This document shows positions 1 to 11,700 of a stretch of DNA of 64,000 nt, in pieces. The stretch lies in the NCBI GenBank assembly GCA_001953115.1, contig LSSL01000349.1, positions 26,063 through 90,062 of the forward strand, in the 5' to 3' direction. Below the pieces are notes generated by a model. It worked only from the letters and a program-made list of their open reading frames with translations. It was not told the DNA's origin and did not search any database. Both the position numbers and the translations under genes were made by a program. The DNA comes from Smittium mucronatum. Lineage: Eukaryota > Kickxellomycota > Harpellomycetes > Harpellales > Legeriomycetaceae. Within the stretch, counting starts at the first letter, position 1; each line of letters starts with the position of its first letter.

Positions 1-8
1 TAAATCTA

Positions 9-352
9 CTAATTTTGACTAATTTTGTAGCTGTAAACACAATTCTATAGCTTTAGTCTGAAAAAAGAAACTCCCTGTATAAAAAAAAGCCATCGTTTTA
101 AACTAATATTAATCTAAGAAGCGTCTATTTTTGACCAATAATAGCGGTTTAAAATCTAATCCTATAGCTGTTGTCGAGAAAAAACACATTTCCTTCCCTA
201 AAGACCCATTATTTTCGCGGTAATATTGATCAGCAAGGTAGCTATTTTCGACCAATATCCTATCATACAAACCTTTATTTATAACTTTGGTCTAGAAAAA
301 TGGCACTTCCTGTCCAAAAAGCGGTCATTTTATCCGAGTAAAAAGGGGTTTT
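9..352. repeat. Degenerate tandem repeat, three ~116-117 bp units
   Basis: Three successive units start at about 9, 125 and 242. Each begins with a variant of CTATTTTTGACCAATA and carries, in order, a block like TCCTATAGCTTTGGTCTAG, a block like CACTTCCTGTCC and a block like GCGGTCATTTT. The units have diverged by many substitutions but keep order and spacing. The array touches the window edge, so more units may lie to the left. No open reading frame runs through it. It is a satellite-like array by structure; function is not evident. Confidence 0.7.
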
Positions 353-409
353 GATAAAGTAAAAATCTCATCCTATAATTTTTTGCCATATAAATAATTA
401 TTGTTTTAA

Positions 410-506
410 AACATAATACACCAATTAGATATGGATAAAAAGTCAATTATCTTTGTCAAAATCAATTTTTTATATGATGAAAGTTGGCCCCTGAAAGATT
501 AAATTG
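410..506. repeat. Fragment of MITE-like family B (right end)
   Basis: The end GGCCCCTGAAAGATTAAAT at about 488-506 matches the right end of the other family B copies (CCCTGAAAGGGTTAAA), and the preceding ~80 bp share the ACCAATTAGA-type interior. No matching left end was found. Confidence 0.4.
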
Positions 507-857
507 AGTTTATCAATTTGATCTGAATTGCCAATAAGTTGCATTTAGTTTTTTAATTGGAATTTTTCGTATCGATTGAATAAATCGTTATCGTTTTTGT
601 ACACCAACTTTAAAGGAGCTGATTAAACCAAGCCAAAAAAAATGAAGGCGTAAAATCCGAATTATCATTTAGCTCTTTTAGGAACAGTTTTATAAGGGTC
701 TCCATTTATCTGTAAGTGAATAATCTTAATTTGTTTACAAGTATCATTTTTACATAACTAGACTTACGAACACAAATCAGGTTAAAATTAGGATTATACA
801 TAGCTTTGCGAATCAGTTTATAAGAAATTTCTTATTACTTTACAAATGGATGTTAAT

Positions 858-1108
858 TATATGGGAGGTTCTTCTCAAGGCCAGACTTTTTTTTACTGTG
901 TAAACCATTGGCTACTCTTGGATTTATTTAAAACCAGGCCAATAAAAATAGAAAAACATACTGGCTCTAATAAAATTTCAACATTTTACCAATAGAAAAT
1001 TAAAATCTAAAAATCATATTTTGAATTACCCAATAATTCTATTTTTTATCACAGCACCATATTTCCAAATTAGGAAAGTGTCCGCTCTCAAAGAGAATCT
1101 CCCATATA
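858..1108. mobile_element. MITE-like element, family A, copy A1
   Basis: The stretch begins TATATGGGAGGTTCTTCTC and ends with the inverted form AGAGAATCTCCCATATA, giving ~28 bp imperfect terminal inverted repeats around an A+T-rich, non-coding 250 bp body. The body contains AAACCATTGG near the left end and ACCAATAGAAAA in the middle, both also present in other copies. A TA dinucleotide at the ends may be the target duplication. Size, inverted ends and multiple copies fit a non-autonomous DNA transposon. No transposase is present in the window. Confidence 0.72.
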
Positions 1109-1246
1109 GCTACACTTTATTTTAAGTTTTCACAAAAAAATAAATATTTCCACAGAAATAAGTGAAATTCCTCAAATTGAAAATTCAGCGTATCAAATTA
1201 TTTAAATATCCAGTATTTTTGCACTTGTAAAATAAACTTATTTTAT

Positions 1247-1514
1247 TATATGGCAGATTCTTAGACACACCAGAAGTTTTACTTGTAAGAGTTTCTTAGT
1301 TTCTTTTTAGAAAAATATTAATTATTAATGGGCATATTTTTTTTAATTAAAATCAAATTGTAGCAAATAGTAATTTGGAATAATCTAAATTATGCAAGTT
1401 TTCTACAATTTTGGAAACTATACACAGTTATTAAGCCAATGTATATCTAATTAAAATCGGTCTTTAAGACTTGTAGGAAAAATATGTCTGGTCTTGAAAA
1501 GAATCTCCCATATA
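1247..1514. mobile_element. MITE-like element, family A, copy A2
   Basis: The left end reads TATATGGCAGATTCTTAGAC and the right end GAAAAGAATCTCCCATATA, the reverse complement of the family A terminus. The interior differs from A1 but resembles the sequence just right of copy A3 (AAGTTTTACTTG...). A short apparent reading frame starting in its right end at 1484 is carried by the repeat and is not a gene. Confidence 0.65.
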
Positions 1515-3112
1515 AAATTAGATATTTGCTTAATTATTTCTTCAGCCAAACTATATTATCGAATCATAAGCCTAAAATCAATGAACTTCAAATCTCTAAT
1601 CAGTATAACTTTTATGCCGCCGGTGGGTCATTTCGTGCAATTTTAATGGTCAATATTTACACAGCTTCGTTTTCGGCTTTGATAAATTAACATACTATTG
1701 ATTAAATATTTGAAATTGGCAAATAAATTAATATAAATTTAGCGAATCATAGTATTTAACAAACATGGGGGCGAAAGAGTTGATTTAAAAAATATAACGG
1801 TTTTAAAAGAATGGTAATATAAAGATAATCTAGCCAATAAATGGTGAATATTAAATTGAGCACATAAAATTCGTATAATTGAAAATTTTGATTCGTTTTT
1901 TTTTTTATCTGGGCAATATTGCTAGGATTTGTGGGAAATTGCATATTTTTTTTGATTTTTAATTGCATGTGCACTTTCAATTTATGCTCCAGTAAAAATT
2001 ATAATATCTTTCTTCTGCTACACCTTTTCAGGGACAAATTTGAAAAAAATAAAAGCCTATTGGATTTTAGAAAAATCGATTTCTACAAAAGTAAGAATGT
2101 ATTGGATAAAAGTTCAATCAATTAAAAAAAAGGATAAAAATGAATTTGAAAAAAGTAAATCCAATTTGGGAAGAGAGTACTTTACTATTCTTTGCTGACA
2201 TTTAATAGTTTCTAAAAGTGCATCTATTCCAAATAACTTTTCAAATATATTCGCAAATACGTTTCAATTTAGATTTACAATAATATAAAGGGTGTACGTT
2301 TGGATAATACAGCATACTATGTAAATAAATGGTGTAAATTTTAGCCTGAAATTAAAATTTCCAAAACTTGTATTATCAATATATTTCAACTCTTCCATTG
2401 CTATTTGAATAAATTAATGAAATTGCGGCCATGAAGGCAAAAATAGTGGCAAACTACTTGTAAAAAATAATTAATATTCTTATCGAGGTCAAAATTACAC
2501 ACAAATTTTCGTTTAAAGTGCTTTAATATAAAAAGTTCTATTTAATTGAGCATACCAAGTTAATTGAATTTCAGTGAAATTGATGGACATAATTTTTACG
2601 GAAAGCTTAATACAACTGGCTGAAATGTGTTATAAATTATACTCGTATGTAATGATTATACATTATGTTTTAGACATATTATTATTTTAAAGTATTTCTT
2701 CAGGAATATTTCTGTAATTTATCCAAAATGGTGCATTTTTGATAGTGACTTTTGCTACCAACTGTAATTCATAAACGAAAATACAAATTTAGTAAAATGC
2801 AAGAAAAATAAATCCACTTCATTTATTTCCTTTTTAAAAACCCCAACTTTGCTTTTATCCTCTGAACCATTCTTATTTAATAAGTTATTAGCTTAAAAGA
2901 TAGAATTATGGGGTAAAATATAAAACCAGATATCTAATATTTAATCACATCAAATAATGGTGTTAAAAGAGGGTCTTTTAAAGTGAATTCCCAACAAAGC
3001 ATAAAAAAAAGCAACTCTTACCAAATTGGATTTACTTTTTTCGAATTTGGTCCATAAAATGGTGTATATTAAAGCCGCTCCCCTAGTTTTATATTTTTCT
3101 TATTTGGAAGAT
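1515..3112. other. Intergenic, A+T-rich, nothing recognised
   Basis: Only short chance reading frames occur (longest ~70 codons, on both strands over the same bases near 1756-2125). No splice-consistent coding pattern, RNA gene or clear repeat was seen. Confidence 0.6.
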
Positions 3113-3381
3113 AGTTAGGATATTCTTTTCAATACCAGACTTCTTTTAACTGAGTAAACCATTGGAAATACTAAAAATATTCATTACCCAGCCAATAAAA
3201 ATGAAAAAATTTACTAGATGTAAAAATTTTCAATTTTTTACCAATAGAAAGATTAAATAACAAATTACAAATTAAAACTGCCCAATAGTTTTATACAGCA
3301 GCCTAATAGTGAATTTCAAATTAGGAAGATAATGAAAATTTAATAGTAAAGTGTCTGCTCTCAAATAGAATCTCCCATTTA
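3113..3381. mobile_element. MITE-like element, family A, copy A3
   Basis: The left end is degraded (TAGGATATTCTTTTCAATACC) and the right end reads CTCTCAAATAGAATCTCCCA. Internal landmarks of copy A1 recur in the same order: AAACCATTGG, the CCAATAAAAATGAAAAA block, ACCAATAGAAA and AAATTAGGAA. This makes it a clear sibling of A1. Confidence 0.65.
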
Positions 3382-3426
3382 AGCACATCTGAAGTTTTAC
3401 TTGAATAAGTTTATTGTATTCTTTTT

Positions 3427-3632
3427 AACACCTTCAGGACTGATGGTACAAAAATTTCTTTCATTTTTTGTTCAATTTTAACATTAGATTAATAATATTC
3501 ATACATTATTAAATAAATCAAAAAGTTGGATCAATTGAAATGGAGAATAAAACACAAATATTATAGGTCCAATACTAAAATTTAATTAAAAATGAATGCC
3601 AAATTTGTATCATCGGCCCTGAAAGGGTTAAA
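3427..3632. mobile_element. MITE-like element, family B, copy B2
   Basis: It starts ACACCTTCAGGACTGATGG and ends CATCGGCCCTGAAAGGGTTA, so the ends are imperfect inverted repeats. The interior holds the family landmarks TACAAAAAT..CTTTC, TTTTTGTTCAATTTTAAC and AATTGAAAT. It directly follows family A copy A3. Confidence 0.6.
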
Positions 3633-3829
3633 GTACTATATGTAGCAAATAATAATTTTTAAATATCCGAAATAGGAACGTTCACCACTAATTTTAAAAC
3701 TACACACAGCTATTAGTTTAAACATTTAAACTAAATAAATGTAAAATGCAATGTGGAAAAAAGCGCCTATTTGTTTTTTTTTTTATCACGGAATTTTATT
3801 GTAAGATGACGTCAATAAAAACTATACTC

Positions 3830-4410
3830 AAAAAACATGAAAAAAAGAAAAAGACGTATAGAAAAGATTATTATCCTAATACAATAAGCTCCTCTGTCGG
3901 ACTACCTGCTGCGTACCTACAAGAAAAGGGTGCAATCTACCAGCCGAAAGATCCCCTCCCCCTGGCATTGCTTCAAGTAGATGTATGACTGAGGTTACAT
4001 TCAGCCAATAATTAAGCTCTTTATCAACGAACAGCAGTTCATTGAAGTTACCGAGCTTCTAATCAGAGCCTACTTCAAACGGGATTAATTAAATTAGGTT
4101 TCTGCCAAAAATTGTGATTGATCGACATGGTTTTTTTTTACAAATAACCGGTAGACATTGAGACCCGTCATTCCGTTGAATGCTGGACTTGTGCACTAGA
4201 GTATGTCTCAGTTGTGCTTAGCAATCATTTACTCCTTTTTCAAGATGACCCCCCTCTGGAATCACCGTTCTCCGAATCGCTGTGCGATTTATCCACCACT
4301 CCCAACCAAGAATAGTACAATGCTGCATGAAATTTCAGTCTAGTGTAAAGAAAAACACACTCAAGTCCCCAAACCACCGCTAGGTATTTCACTCTTAGGA
4401 ATAGAAAAAA
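3830..4410 (+). repeat. Dispersed repeat family S, copy S1 (SINE-like)
   Basis: This ~0.55 kb, relatively G+C-rich block is shared with 23928-24500, in reverse with 14340-14815, and in degraded form with 40225-40445. The head carries AAGCTCCTCTGTCGGACT, resembling a Pol III A box, and ~45 bp later GGGTGCAATC, a damaged B box (copy S2 has GGGTTCAATC). An 80-codon reading frame (3746-3988) ends inside it and is broken by a stop in S2, so I do not annotate it as a gene. A SINE or a fragment of another retroelement are both possible. Confidence 0.6.
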
Positions 4411-4465
4411 GCGCCTTGCCTGCCTAAAAGTCCCACATTTGAAAAATTATTAAATTTATAGTAGA

Positions 4466-4636
4466 TTTTGCTCTTTCAGGTCCGATTTCTAAAAATAACT
4501 TTCGTTTTATGTTCAATGTTAACATTTTATTAATAATTATTTTATACATTGGATGGGTCAAGATATTAGACCAATTGAAATAGTTATAAACATAAATAGG
4601 TGCGATGCAAACATTTGGGCCCTGAAAGGGCTAAAA
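4466..4636. mobile_element. MITE-like element, family B, copy B3
   Basis: Left end TTTTGCTCTTTCAGGTCCGA and right end TTTGGGCCCTGAAAGGGCTA are inverted relative to each other. The interior shares AAAAATAACTTTCG, ATGTTCAATG and AATTGAAATAGTTA with copies B2 and B4. Confidence 0.6.
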
Positions 4637-4714
4637 CTGAAGATGGGGCTATTTGTATAATAATAATAATTAATACTCTTGACATCCAAGTAATCTAATA
4701 TACCATTAAATAAC

Positions 4715-4983
4715 CAATGTAAGATTCTTTTCAAGACCAGACTTTTTTAAATATGCAAACCGTTGTTTATAATAAAATCTGACACCTTTAACCTATGGAA
4801 ATCGAAAAAAGACCAAACATAATAAATTTTAACTATTTTAACCAATAGAAAATTTCATTTACATTCCAATTTCATATTGCTCGATAAATTTATAGAATAT
4901 TTTAGTGATGTATTTTCAAATCAGGAAAGTAGTTAAAATTAACAAGGGAAGAGTTCATTCACAAAAAGGATCTCCAAAATATG
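4715..4983. mobile_element. MITE-like element, family A, copy A4
   Basis: The left end is TAAGATTCTTTTCAAGACC and the right end is the degraded AAAAAGGATCTCCAAAATAT. The central ACCAATAGAAAA landmark and the AAATCAGGAAAG block near the right end align with A1 and A3. Confidence 0.6.
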
Positions 4984-5149
4984 AATTAAAAATTTTAAAC
5001 TTGCACAAAATTAAAAATAATCTAATTTCACTTGTCATTACTATCTTAATTACATAAAGTCATGGTAGGAAAAGGTTGTGAAATTTCAGTTTGCGAATAG
5101 CCATGGTACTGATAATTCAAATATGTAACCTCTTTTTTTATAATAACCC

Positions 5150-5325
5150 TTAACCCTTTTAGAGCCGATGATTCAAAAATGACTTTTATTTTTTATTCAA
5201 TGCTATCTTTATTAAAATCATACTTGTTCATTACTAATTAGATTAAGAAATATAGCTAATTGAAATAGTTAATAAGTATTAACGGGAGTGAGGCGCAAAT
5301 TTGGACCCAGAAAGGGATAAAGATT
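5150..5325. mobile_element. MITE-like element, family B, copy B4
   Basis: It starts TTAACCCTTTTAGAGCCGAT and ends GGACCCAGAAAGGGATAAA. The left flank TTAA is the kind of target used by piggyBac-type transposons, although the right flank is degraded. Confidence 0.55.
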
Positions 5326-5329
5326 GGTG

Positions 5330-5477
5330 GTACAAAAATAACCTTCATTTTTCTCAAGTATTAGCATTCTATTAAAAATTAATATTATATTGGCTTAATT
5401 TCTACTATCAACGAGTAGAAAAATTTAAATTTCTTAAATGAGAGCTCAATACATCTTTGGGGCTAGAAAGGTTTAAT
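5330..5477. mobile_element. MITE-like element, family B, copy B5 (abuts B4)
   Basis: Immediately after B4 a second copy starts within the family (ATTGGTGGTACAAAAATAAC) and runs to GGGGCTAGAAAGGTTTAAT. It keeps the start-proximal TACAAAAATAAC landmark but lacks the first ~15 bp of the left end, so B4 and B5 are tandem or nested. Confidence 0.45.
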
Positions 5478-7271
5478 CTATCTAAAAATTCTGATACGTA
5501 GATTGAATGATAAGCCTGAAAAACAATTTAAGAAGCTATTAGGGATGCGATTAGTATATTTCCAATCAAAGAAAATTAATTTTAGTGGACCCAAGTAACA
5601 ACCAATGAATAATACAGAATTGAGATTAAGAATCGAATGCAGTTTTTGTTATCTTGGATCAGCTTTTGTCTTTCGTTCTTAAAGGTTAATCAACAATCAT
5701 TTTTGTGCATTTAAATTTTTAAGGGGAAGAATATTTTTGGAAAATAAATGAGAAAAAAAATTCACTGGAAATTTGGACAACTGAATGCTTTGAAACAAAT
5801 GAGACAAGAACAAATGTGAAACGGATAAAACTAAATTAGATAGTATCATTTTGGGTCATATGCTCAGCCAATTGACTAAAATAATTTCCTAGCATATAAA
5901 AGCCGAAGGGGATATCCTATTAATATTTATGATCAGAGTTTCAAAAATAAGATGGGGTATGATAAATTATATATTATGCCAATAAATTTTCATCCAATAT
6001 ACTGGTTATACTACGCTCATCTATATGCTGGTTAAAATACTGGAAATGGCTTTCCAAATTAGTTTCGAGTCCTAAAATAGTTGTTTATACCAGATGCGCA
6101 CTTTTTAGTTAATTGTCAACACACTATTCATTGTTTTAAAAATTTGTGAAGGTTTTCACATGTAGCTAGTATCCTTTTTGTTCTTTAGAGTCCGAATGCC
6201 CATAGATGGAATTCAATTTATTGCTATAGCCTAATCAAATATAACTTTTAATTAATAAAATTTATATTAAATATTTCCAGAGGTAACACAAATACTAAAG
6301 ATTCATACTGAAAAAGAATAATTAATGAATGCTAATTCTAATTCTAATAAATAGAACAAAATATTCCATTTTTTATAGTAAATTTAATTTAATTTAATTT
6401 GATTCACGATCCAGCTAACCTGATTATATGCAGTAATAGATTTTTAAGTTTGTCTAATTTAATTTCAAATTTTCAGTTTTAAAACATCGTTTTTAAAAAG
6501 TACTGTTTCTCTCGTTCTCAAAGAAATATTGATATAAGCTATTTTTATTTTTAAATATCTTGTAGTATTCATCTATGGGTGATCTGCCGATTTATGCAAG
6601 TATTTTGAATAAATATTAAGAAAGCTATTTTTTTTCATAAAGAAAGGGATTATAGCTTCAATCTCAGCTTTAAAATATTTTAGATGATAAATCCCTTAAA
6701 AGGATTTAGATTTATGGGTTTAATAATAAAAATTGGTTAATAGTTCTTGATAAGCAAAAAAAAAAAAATTCTTTATGAAATGAGGATTATTTTTCTGAGA
6801 AACTTATAACTTTATATTAAGTTTTCTCTTACCTTAATTTTTTATCGGTTAGGAATTAAGATCAGTTCCATTAACGCCATAATCAACAGAAAAATAACAC
6901 GTTTTCACATAAATCGATCTATATAATATTGACATCATATACATATCACTAAATTTTTTGAGATAGAAGGGTATACAATTAGATCGATTTTACTAATTTC
7001 AAAGTGTTTATAAACATTATATTATTAAAAGTAAATCAAAGGCAGACTGTTAGAAATTTATAAAGTAAATTTAGATATAAAGAGTTTTATTTTGAAAACG
7101 TGAAGAAATAGACATAGGCTTATGCTTGGTTATAATATCAATGATTTTTTTTCAAAAAGTGGTTCTATCGATTATTAGTAATGGAAAAGGGTAATTTGAT
7201 AAGGTTTAAAGACTCCCATTCTTTATCAAAAAAAAAAAAGATTCATGAAAATGGGAATATTTATCCCATAA
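5478..7271. other. Intergenic, A+T-rich, nothing recognised
   Basis: This stretch separates the repeat cluster from the 3' end of the velvet gene. It holds homopolymer runs and short chance frames only. No RNA gene or coding pattern was seen. Confidence 0.6.
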
Positions 7272-8253
7272 TTATGTGTCTGGTTGATCTTCTTCATTTT
7301 CCATTTCCTCGCTTTGTAGATTGCTGAGTTTGGTTCTAGGATGTTTCCTTATTGTTAATCGTACCCCTTGGTTGAAGAATGATTTTGAGAGCTCTGTAGA
7401 CCCTAATTCAGAAAAAATAAACCAAAATTTTATATGAATAGATTAAAAGATATTCGAGTGTAAATTACCTGTCATTCCTGGAAAGTTTTTTGCAGAATAT
7501 ACATCGAAAGGCTTACTGGTCTTTTGAGCTAAAATCTTGTAGCTTTCATGTTCTAACTGGCTGTAAAAAATTCAAATGTTATTATTGTATACTATTTATC
7601 TTGTTTTAAAAAATATATAATTTTTTCTAACTCTTCCAGGTTCATAAATGAAAACTTTAGACAAAATCTCCCCTCAGTCCTGACAGACAAATCGTTAAAA
7701 ATAAAAAATGTGCCGAATTTTTTTTTCTCATCTTGTAAACAGTATCCAGGCGATACTGTTGTTCCTATCAAATTTTTCATTTTCTGAGGTTCGTTCAGGG
7801 ACATCACGGCTGTAAGGTTATTATAGTTAGAGTTTTGAGGAGTTGGCACACTAGAAGGGTTGATTACTACATCACACTGCTTGGCCCCGTCCTCAGAGAA
7901 TAAAGAAACGGAAACTATCATCTTTGATGAAGCCGTTTCGTCAAGTCTGGGTAATTATTGATGTTTTATTTGATAAAGTGAATCATAAATAAAGTAAAGT
8001 AAGACAAAATTTTGATAAAATAAATACCAATCCATTTATACAATTGATTTACTTGCTCTATAGGTTCGGAATTTTCGTCATAAACAAGGAGCTTAACTGC
8101 TGGGGGTGGGTCAATTGGTCTGCGGTCTTTACCCCCAAAACCACACATCCTTGCCCGTAATGGGTGTTGTATGATTTCGAGATCAAAAGTTTTTTTACCT
8201 CTAGATTTACTGGAAGATCCTTTTTTTGATCTGAAAAAGTCGTCATAATCCAT
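7272..8253 (-). CDS. Velvet-domain transcription factor, 4 exons, 249 aa
   Basis: Velvet proteins are fungal nuclear regulators with an NF-kappaB-like DNA-binding fold that govern sporulation, development and secondary metabolism, often as dimers. Exons are 8253-8042, 7946-7632, 7560-7469 and 7402-7272. Introns of 95, 71 and 66 bp are GT-AG, and the sum is 750 nt. Hallmarks: RARMCGFGGKDRRPIDPPP at residues 33-51, NLIG at 129-132, DLSVRTEG at 156-163, KFSF at 168-171, VYSAKNFPGMT at 196-206 and STELSKSF at 208-215. The protein is little more than the velvet domain. It has a basic N-terminus (residues 8-21, KK..S.KSRGKK), a plausible nuclear signal, and an acidic tail (238-249). The donor of intron 2 (GTTAGA) is weak. 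A good acceptor (TTTTTAG) lies just upstream of the ATG in an open frame, so a 5' exon is possible. Assignment to VeA, VelB, VelC or VosA is not attempted. Confidence 0.93.
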
Positions 8254-8326
8254 AATACCCCGTTTAGATATTCTAAAAACAGATATAAATTAAAACTGGA
8301 AATTTAATCGTGATTTGAAATGAAAA

Positions 8327-8780
8327 ATGGTTATTCCGCGAATAGAGCAAAATTATATACAGTATATAAATTTAGAAACAAAATTTCGTAAAATAAAATC
8401 AACAACAAATATAATATATTGTGGATCCAATCTAGCTAAAGATCATAAAAATAAAGATCCAAAACAATTGAAGTTGTTTCGAACAATCTTTTTTGTAAAG
8501 CAGTTGTTTTTCAAAGACAAATCGAATATTATGAATATCAAATCTTTCAGAAAAGACTTTTGAGGTTTATACTTCATTAATTTTTTAGAATTAATACCAG
8601 ATTATCTTGACAAGAAAAGAATATAATGAAGTAAGGCCCGAAAACATCGTTTTGTTTTATGGTTGAAGAATTTTACCTATAATTTGAGCGAGGGATAACG
8701 TTCGAAGCTTATAGATAGAGAGAATTTTGAATGTATTTATCTTTATAGAGATAATATTTGATGCATAATTTATATGATAA
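8327..8780 (+). pseudogene. Possible decayed coding sequence upstream of the velvet gene
   Basis: A 78-codon frame from 8327 to 8563 is followed, in the same frame, by further long segments interrupted by scattered stops up to ~8780, with stretches such as LELIPDYLDKKRI and KARKHRFVLWLKNF. This could be a rotted gene divergent from the velvet gene, or chance in A+T-rich DNA. No family is recognised and no splice sites remove the stops convincingly. Confidence 0.2.
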
Positions 8781-11700
8781 CAGAATATTTTTAGGGTGTC
8801 GAGAATTGATTTTCGGATGAATTGAGGCTTCAATGAAATGTTTGAGAATTTTTTTGAAGTATCTTTCTATAATCCGGATAATTTTGATATTCTAATGGAG
8901 TAAAATAGGCATAACAATAATTATGGCAAAGGGGAATATGTCCCTTTTAAAGGTTTATTCACAAACTGTCAAAATTAAAATACAGTAGAAATAATACTTG
9001 AACAATCGATGTCAAATTTGTATAATTATGCTTTATATCTTAATTCAGTGATTATTAATTCGGTATAAAAAATGCAATTCCCAGCTTAGATGATTTAAAA
9101 AAATTAGTCATTGTCAAATAAACAATAACGATGATTAGTTTATTCTAGACTTTGAACCCAATTTAAGAAATTTAATTTTTAAGAAAATAATAAAAACAAT
9201 TGTGTAACAGATTTAATATGTACATATAATCTTTCTTTGGAACGTTTTATGGAAATGGGATTGACTAAATTAAATTCAAACACCAAAGTTTATCAAATCG
9301 GGACAAATGTCAAACTAATTTGTGAATAAAAGAAAGTGCATTCAAAGATACATATCAATTGTCCCATTTAGGAATAAAATTATTTCTATTTTTAGTTCAA
9401 TTTTACTCGAATTACAGATTCCACACATTTTTATTACTAATTTAGGGTACGAAAAATGATTGTAACTTTCCTTAATACAACCATGCGTGATTCAGTTTTT
9501 TTTAATTAAATAAAATGACCGAGGCTCCTGGAAGGGCCAAATTCTAGTAAATAACAATCAAGGCATGATGTAACCTCATTGTCTCAAAATATAGCGTTCA
9601 AATATAAAACATTCCCATGTATAATATACATTGGTGATAACATCTTGAAAATGAAATAAAATGATGAGAATTATATTTTCGGTAAAAGATCAGTATAATC
9701 TGGAATTCATTAAATCAATAATCTTCATACCATAAACAATTAATGGTACAAATATATGTTTCTTGAAACTGATAATAAAATCTTTGTCTATTTTCCAATA
9801 TGATTATTTTTATTGGGTTTTAGTGGATTCTCATATCAGCTATCGATGTATATTGCGGGTGTTTTTCAAAAAACTCCCAGTTATACAAAAACCAAATATA
9901 TTATCCATTAGATCTGTGAATGCATGCACCCCTGAGCTCAAATAAATTTGTTAAAATCTTGATTTAGATTAACACTCTTTGTGAAATGTTGCTCTTAAAA
10001 AATAAGCTTAGCTGTATATTTCTACAGTTAGCATACTATTGGAAAGTCAATGAGCCGAATAGTCCAGCATAATGTATCAACTTTTAATTAGGTAGGTATT
10101 GATTCATTATTAAGTGCATCATATTATAAGTTTTTTCAATAAATTATTTATATTTCCAACAAAAAATATACTTCCAGTTTCATGAGTATAAAGGTATTAC
10201 ACTGTATAAAAAATATTTAATACAGGATCAGAGGATAAAAGTGATTCTCTTCTTAGGTTTAATATTCAACAACAATTTTCTATTCTTTACCATCCCCAAA
10301 ATATCCATGTTACTAAAATATTATAGAGAATATGAATATATAATTTTATCTTGAGGTTTTTTCATATAATTTATTCCATTAAGAGTTATTTTTTTTCGAA
10401 AAAATAGAATTTTAACTAAGTGATTTTTCACGATGCAAAAGTTTCCCTCTAAAAACATATCATAATCAAAATATTATACACTTGATTTCTTTGATTTATT
10501 TCTTTTCAATCACAACTCAAAATTCTTTATAGGTTGCCCAGAAACGCTAAACTTCTTGGTTTTATTTTTTCAATAAAAATTAAGTTTTATTGCTAAGTAG
10601 AAATTCTACTATTCGCAAGGTATATTTCATGTTTTTGAGTAGATTTGCTCTTTCAAAGCCGGAGGCACAAAAATAATTTGTAGTTTGAATTCAATAGAGC
10701 CCAAAAATGTGTTCAGTTGTCAACACATCTATTTATTGGATAGTTCTCAAATTCTTTAATGAGAGCCGATTTATTTGGCAAATCGGACCTATTTATAAAT
10801 TTATAGAATTAATGAAGTAATTCTTGGCCTAATAGATATCAACCATCCTTAATAATAATTAGCTCCCATGCATAGAAATTGGAATTTACGTGTATCATTG
10901 TTATTAAGCCATTGTTACCTATATTACCACAATATTATTGGCTCTTTCAACAGTAAAAATATTTGTAGCTCCGATTTGCTATAAAATTCTATATTTACCA
11001 AACAATTATAGGAAATCCAATGAGCTACTGATAACTGAAATTAAACATCGATTGCAAATTTTAGTTGAATTCAAATAGTGGTTTATTTTTGTGTAATCAG
11101 ATTTGAAAGGACTAATAATGAAACGAAAATAAGTAATATTGGGAACTATATATATAATTTACGCTAATGTCTCTAAACTCAGCCTATTTTAAAATAACTA
11201 TACAATGTCTTTATCTATTCTGAGCCATAGTCTAAAATAGAGTTTAATTTCCATCCAATGGATTGATTTTTTTACCGAAGATTTGTTACATAGCACAACA
11301 TTACTGGAAAGAGATCTAGTCTATCACAATTCACAAATAAAAAAGCTAAAAAACTTTTACTTCTGAGGGGATTAAAGCGTTAAAAAAAATTAAAATCAAC
11401 AATTGGTTAAAACACGCGTTTCTTCATATTCCCAGTCTTAATAATATGTAGTTACCAATTTGCTTGTACCAACATATTTAGTCTAAAACAATTAGCATCT
11501 ATTTATCAATTACATAATAAAAATATTATTGTCTTTTTCAGAAAAATTTATAAGGAGTTTCAATTTGTCACGATCATAATTTTTTTTTTCTATTTTAATT
11601 AATAATACTATGCCAATAACAACAATTGAGATTGGCGCCAAATACTGAATTTAAGAAAAGCCCAAAAGCATTTTTTTTGTTTTTAGCCCCAAAAAGGATA

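Noticed and set aside
8058..8246. 62-codon minus-strand frame over the velvet first exon
   Set aside because: Out-of-frame shadow of velvet exon 1, which carries the family motifs.
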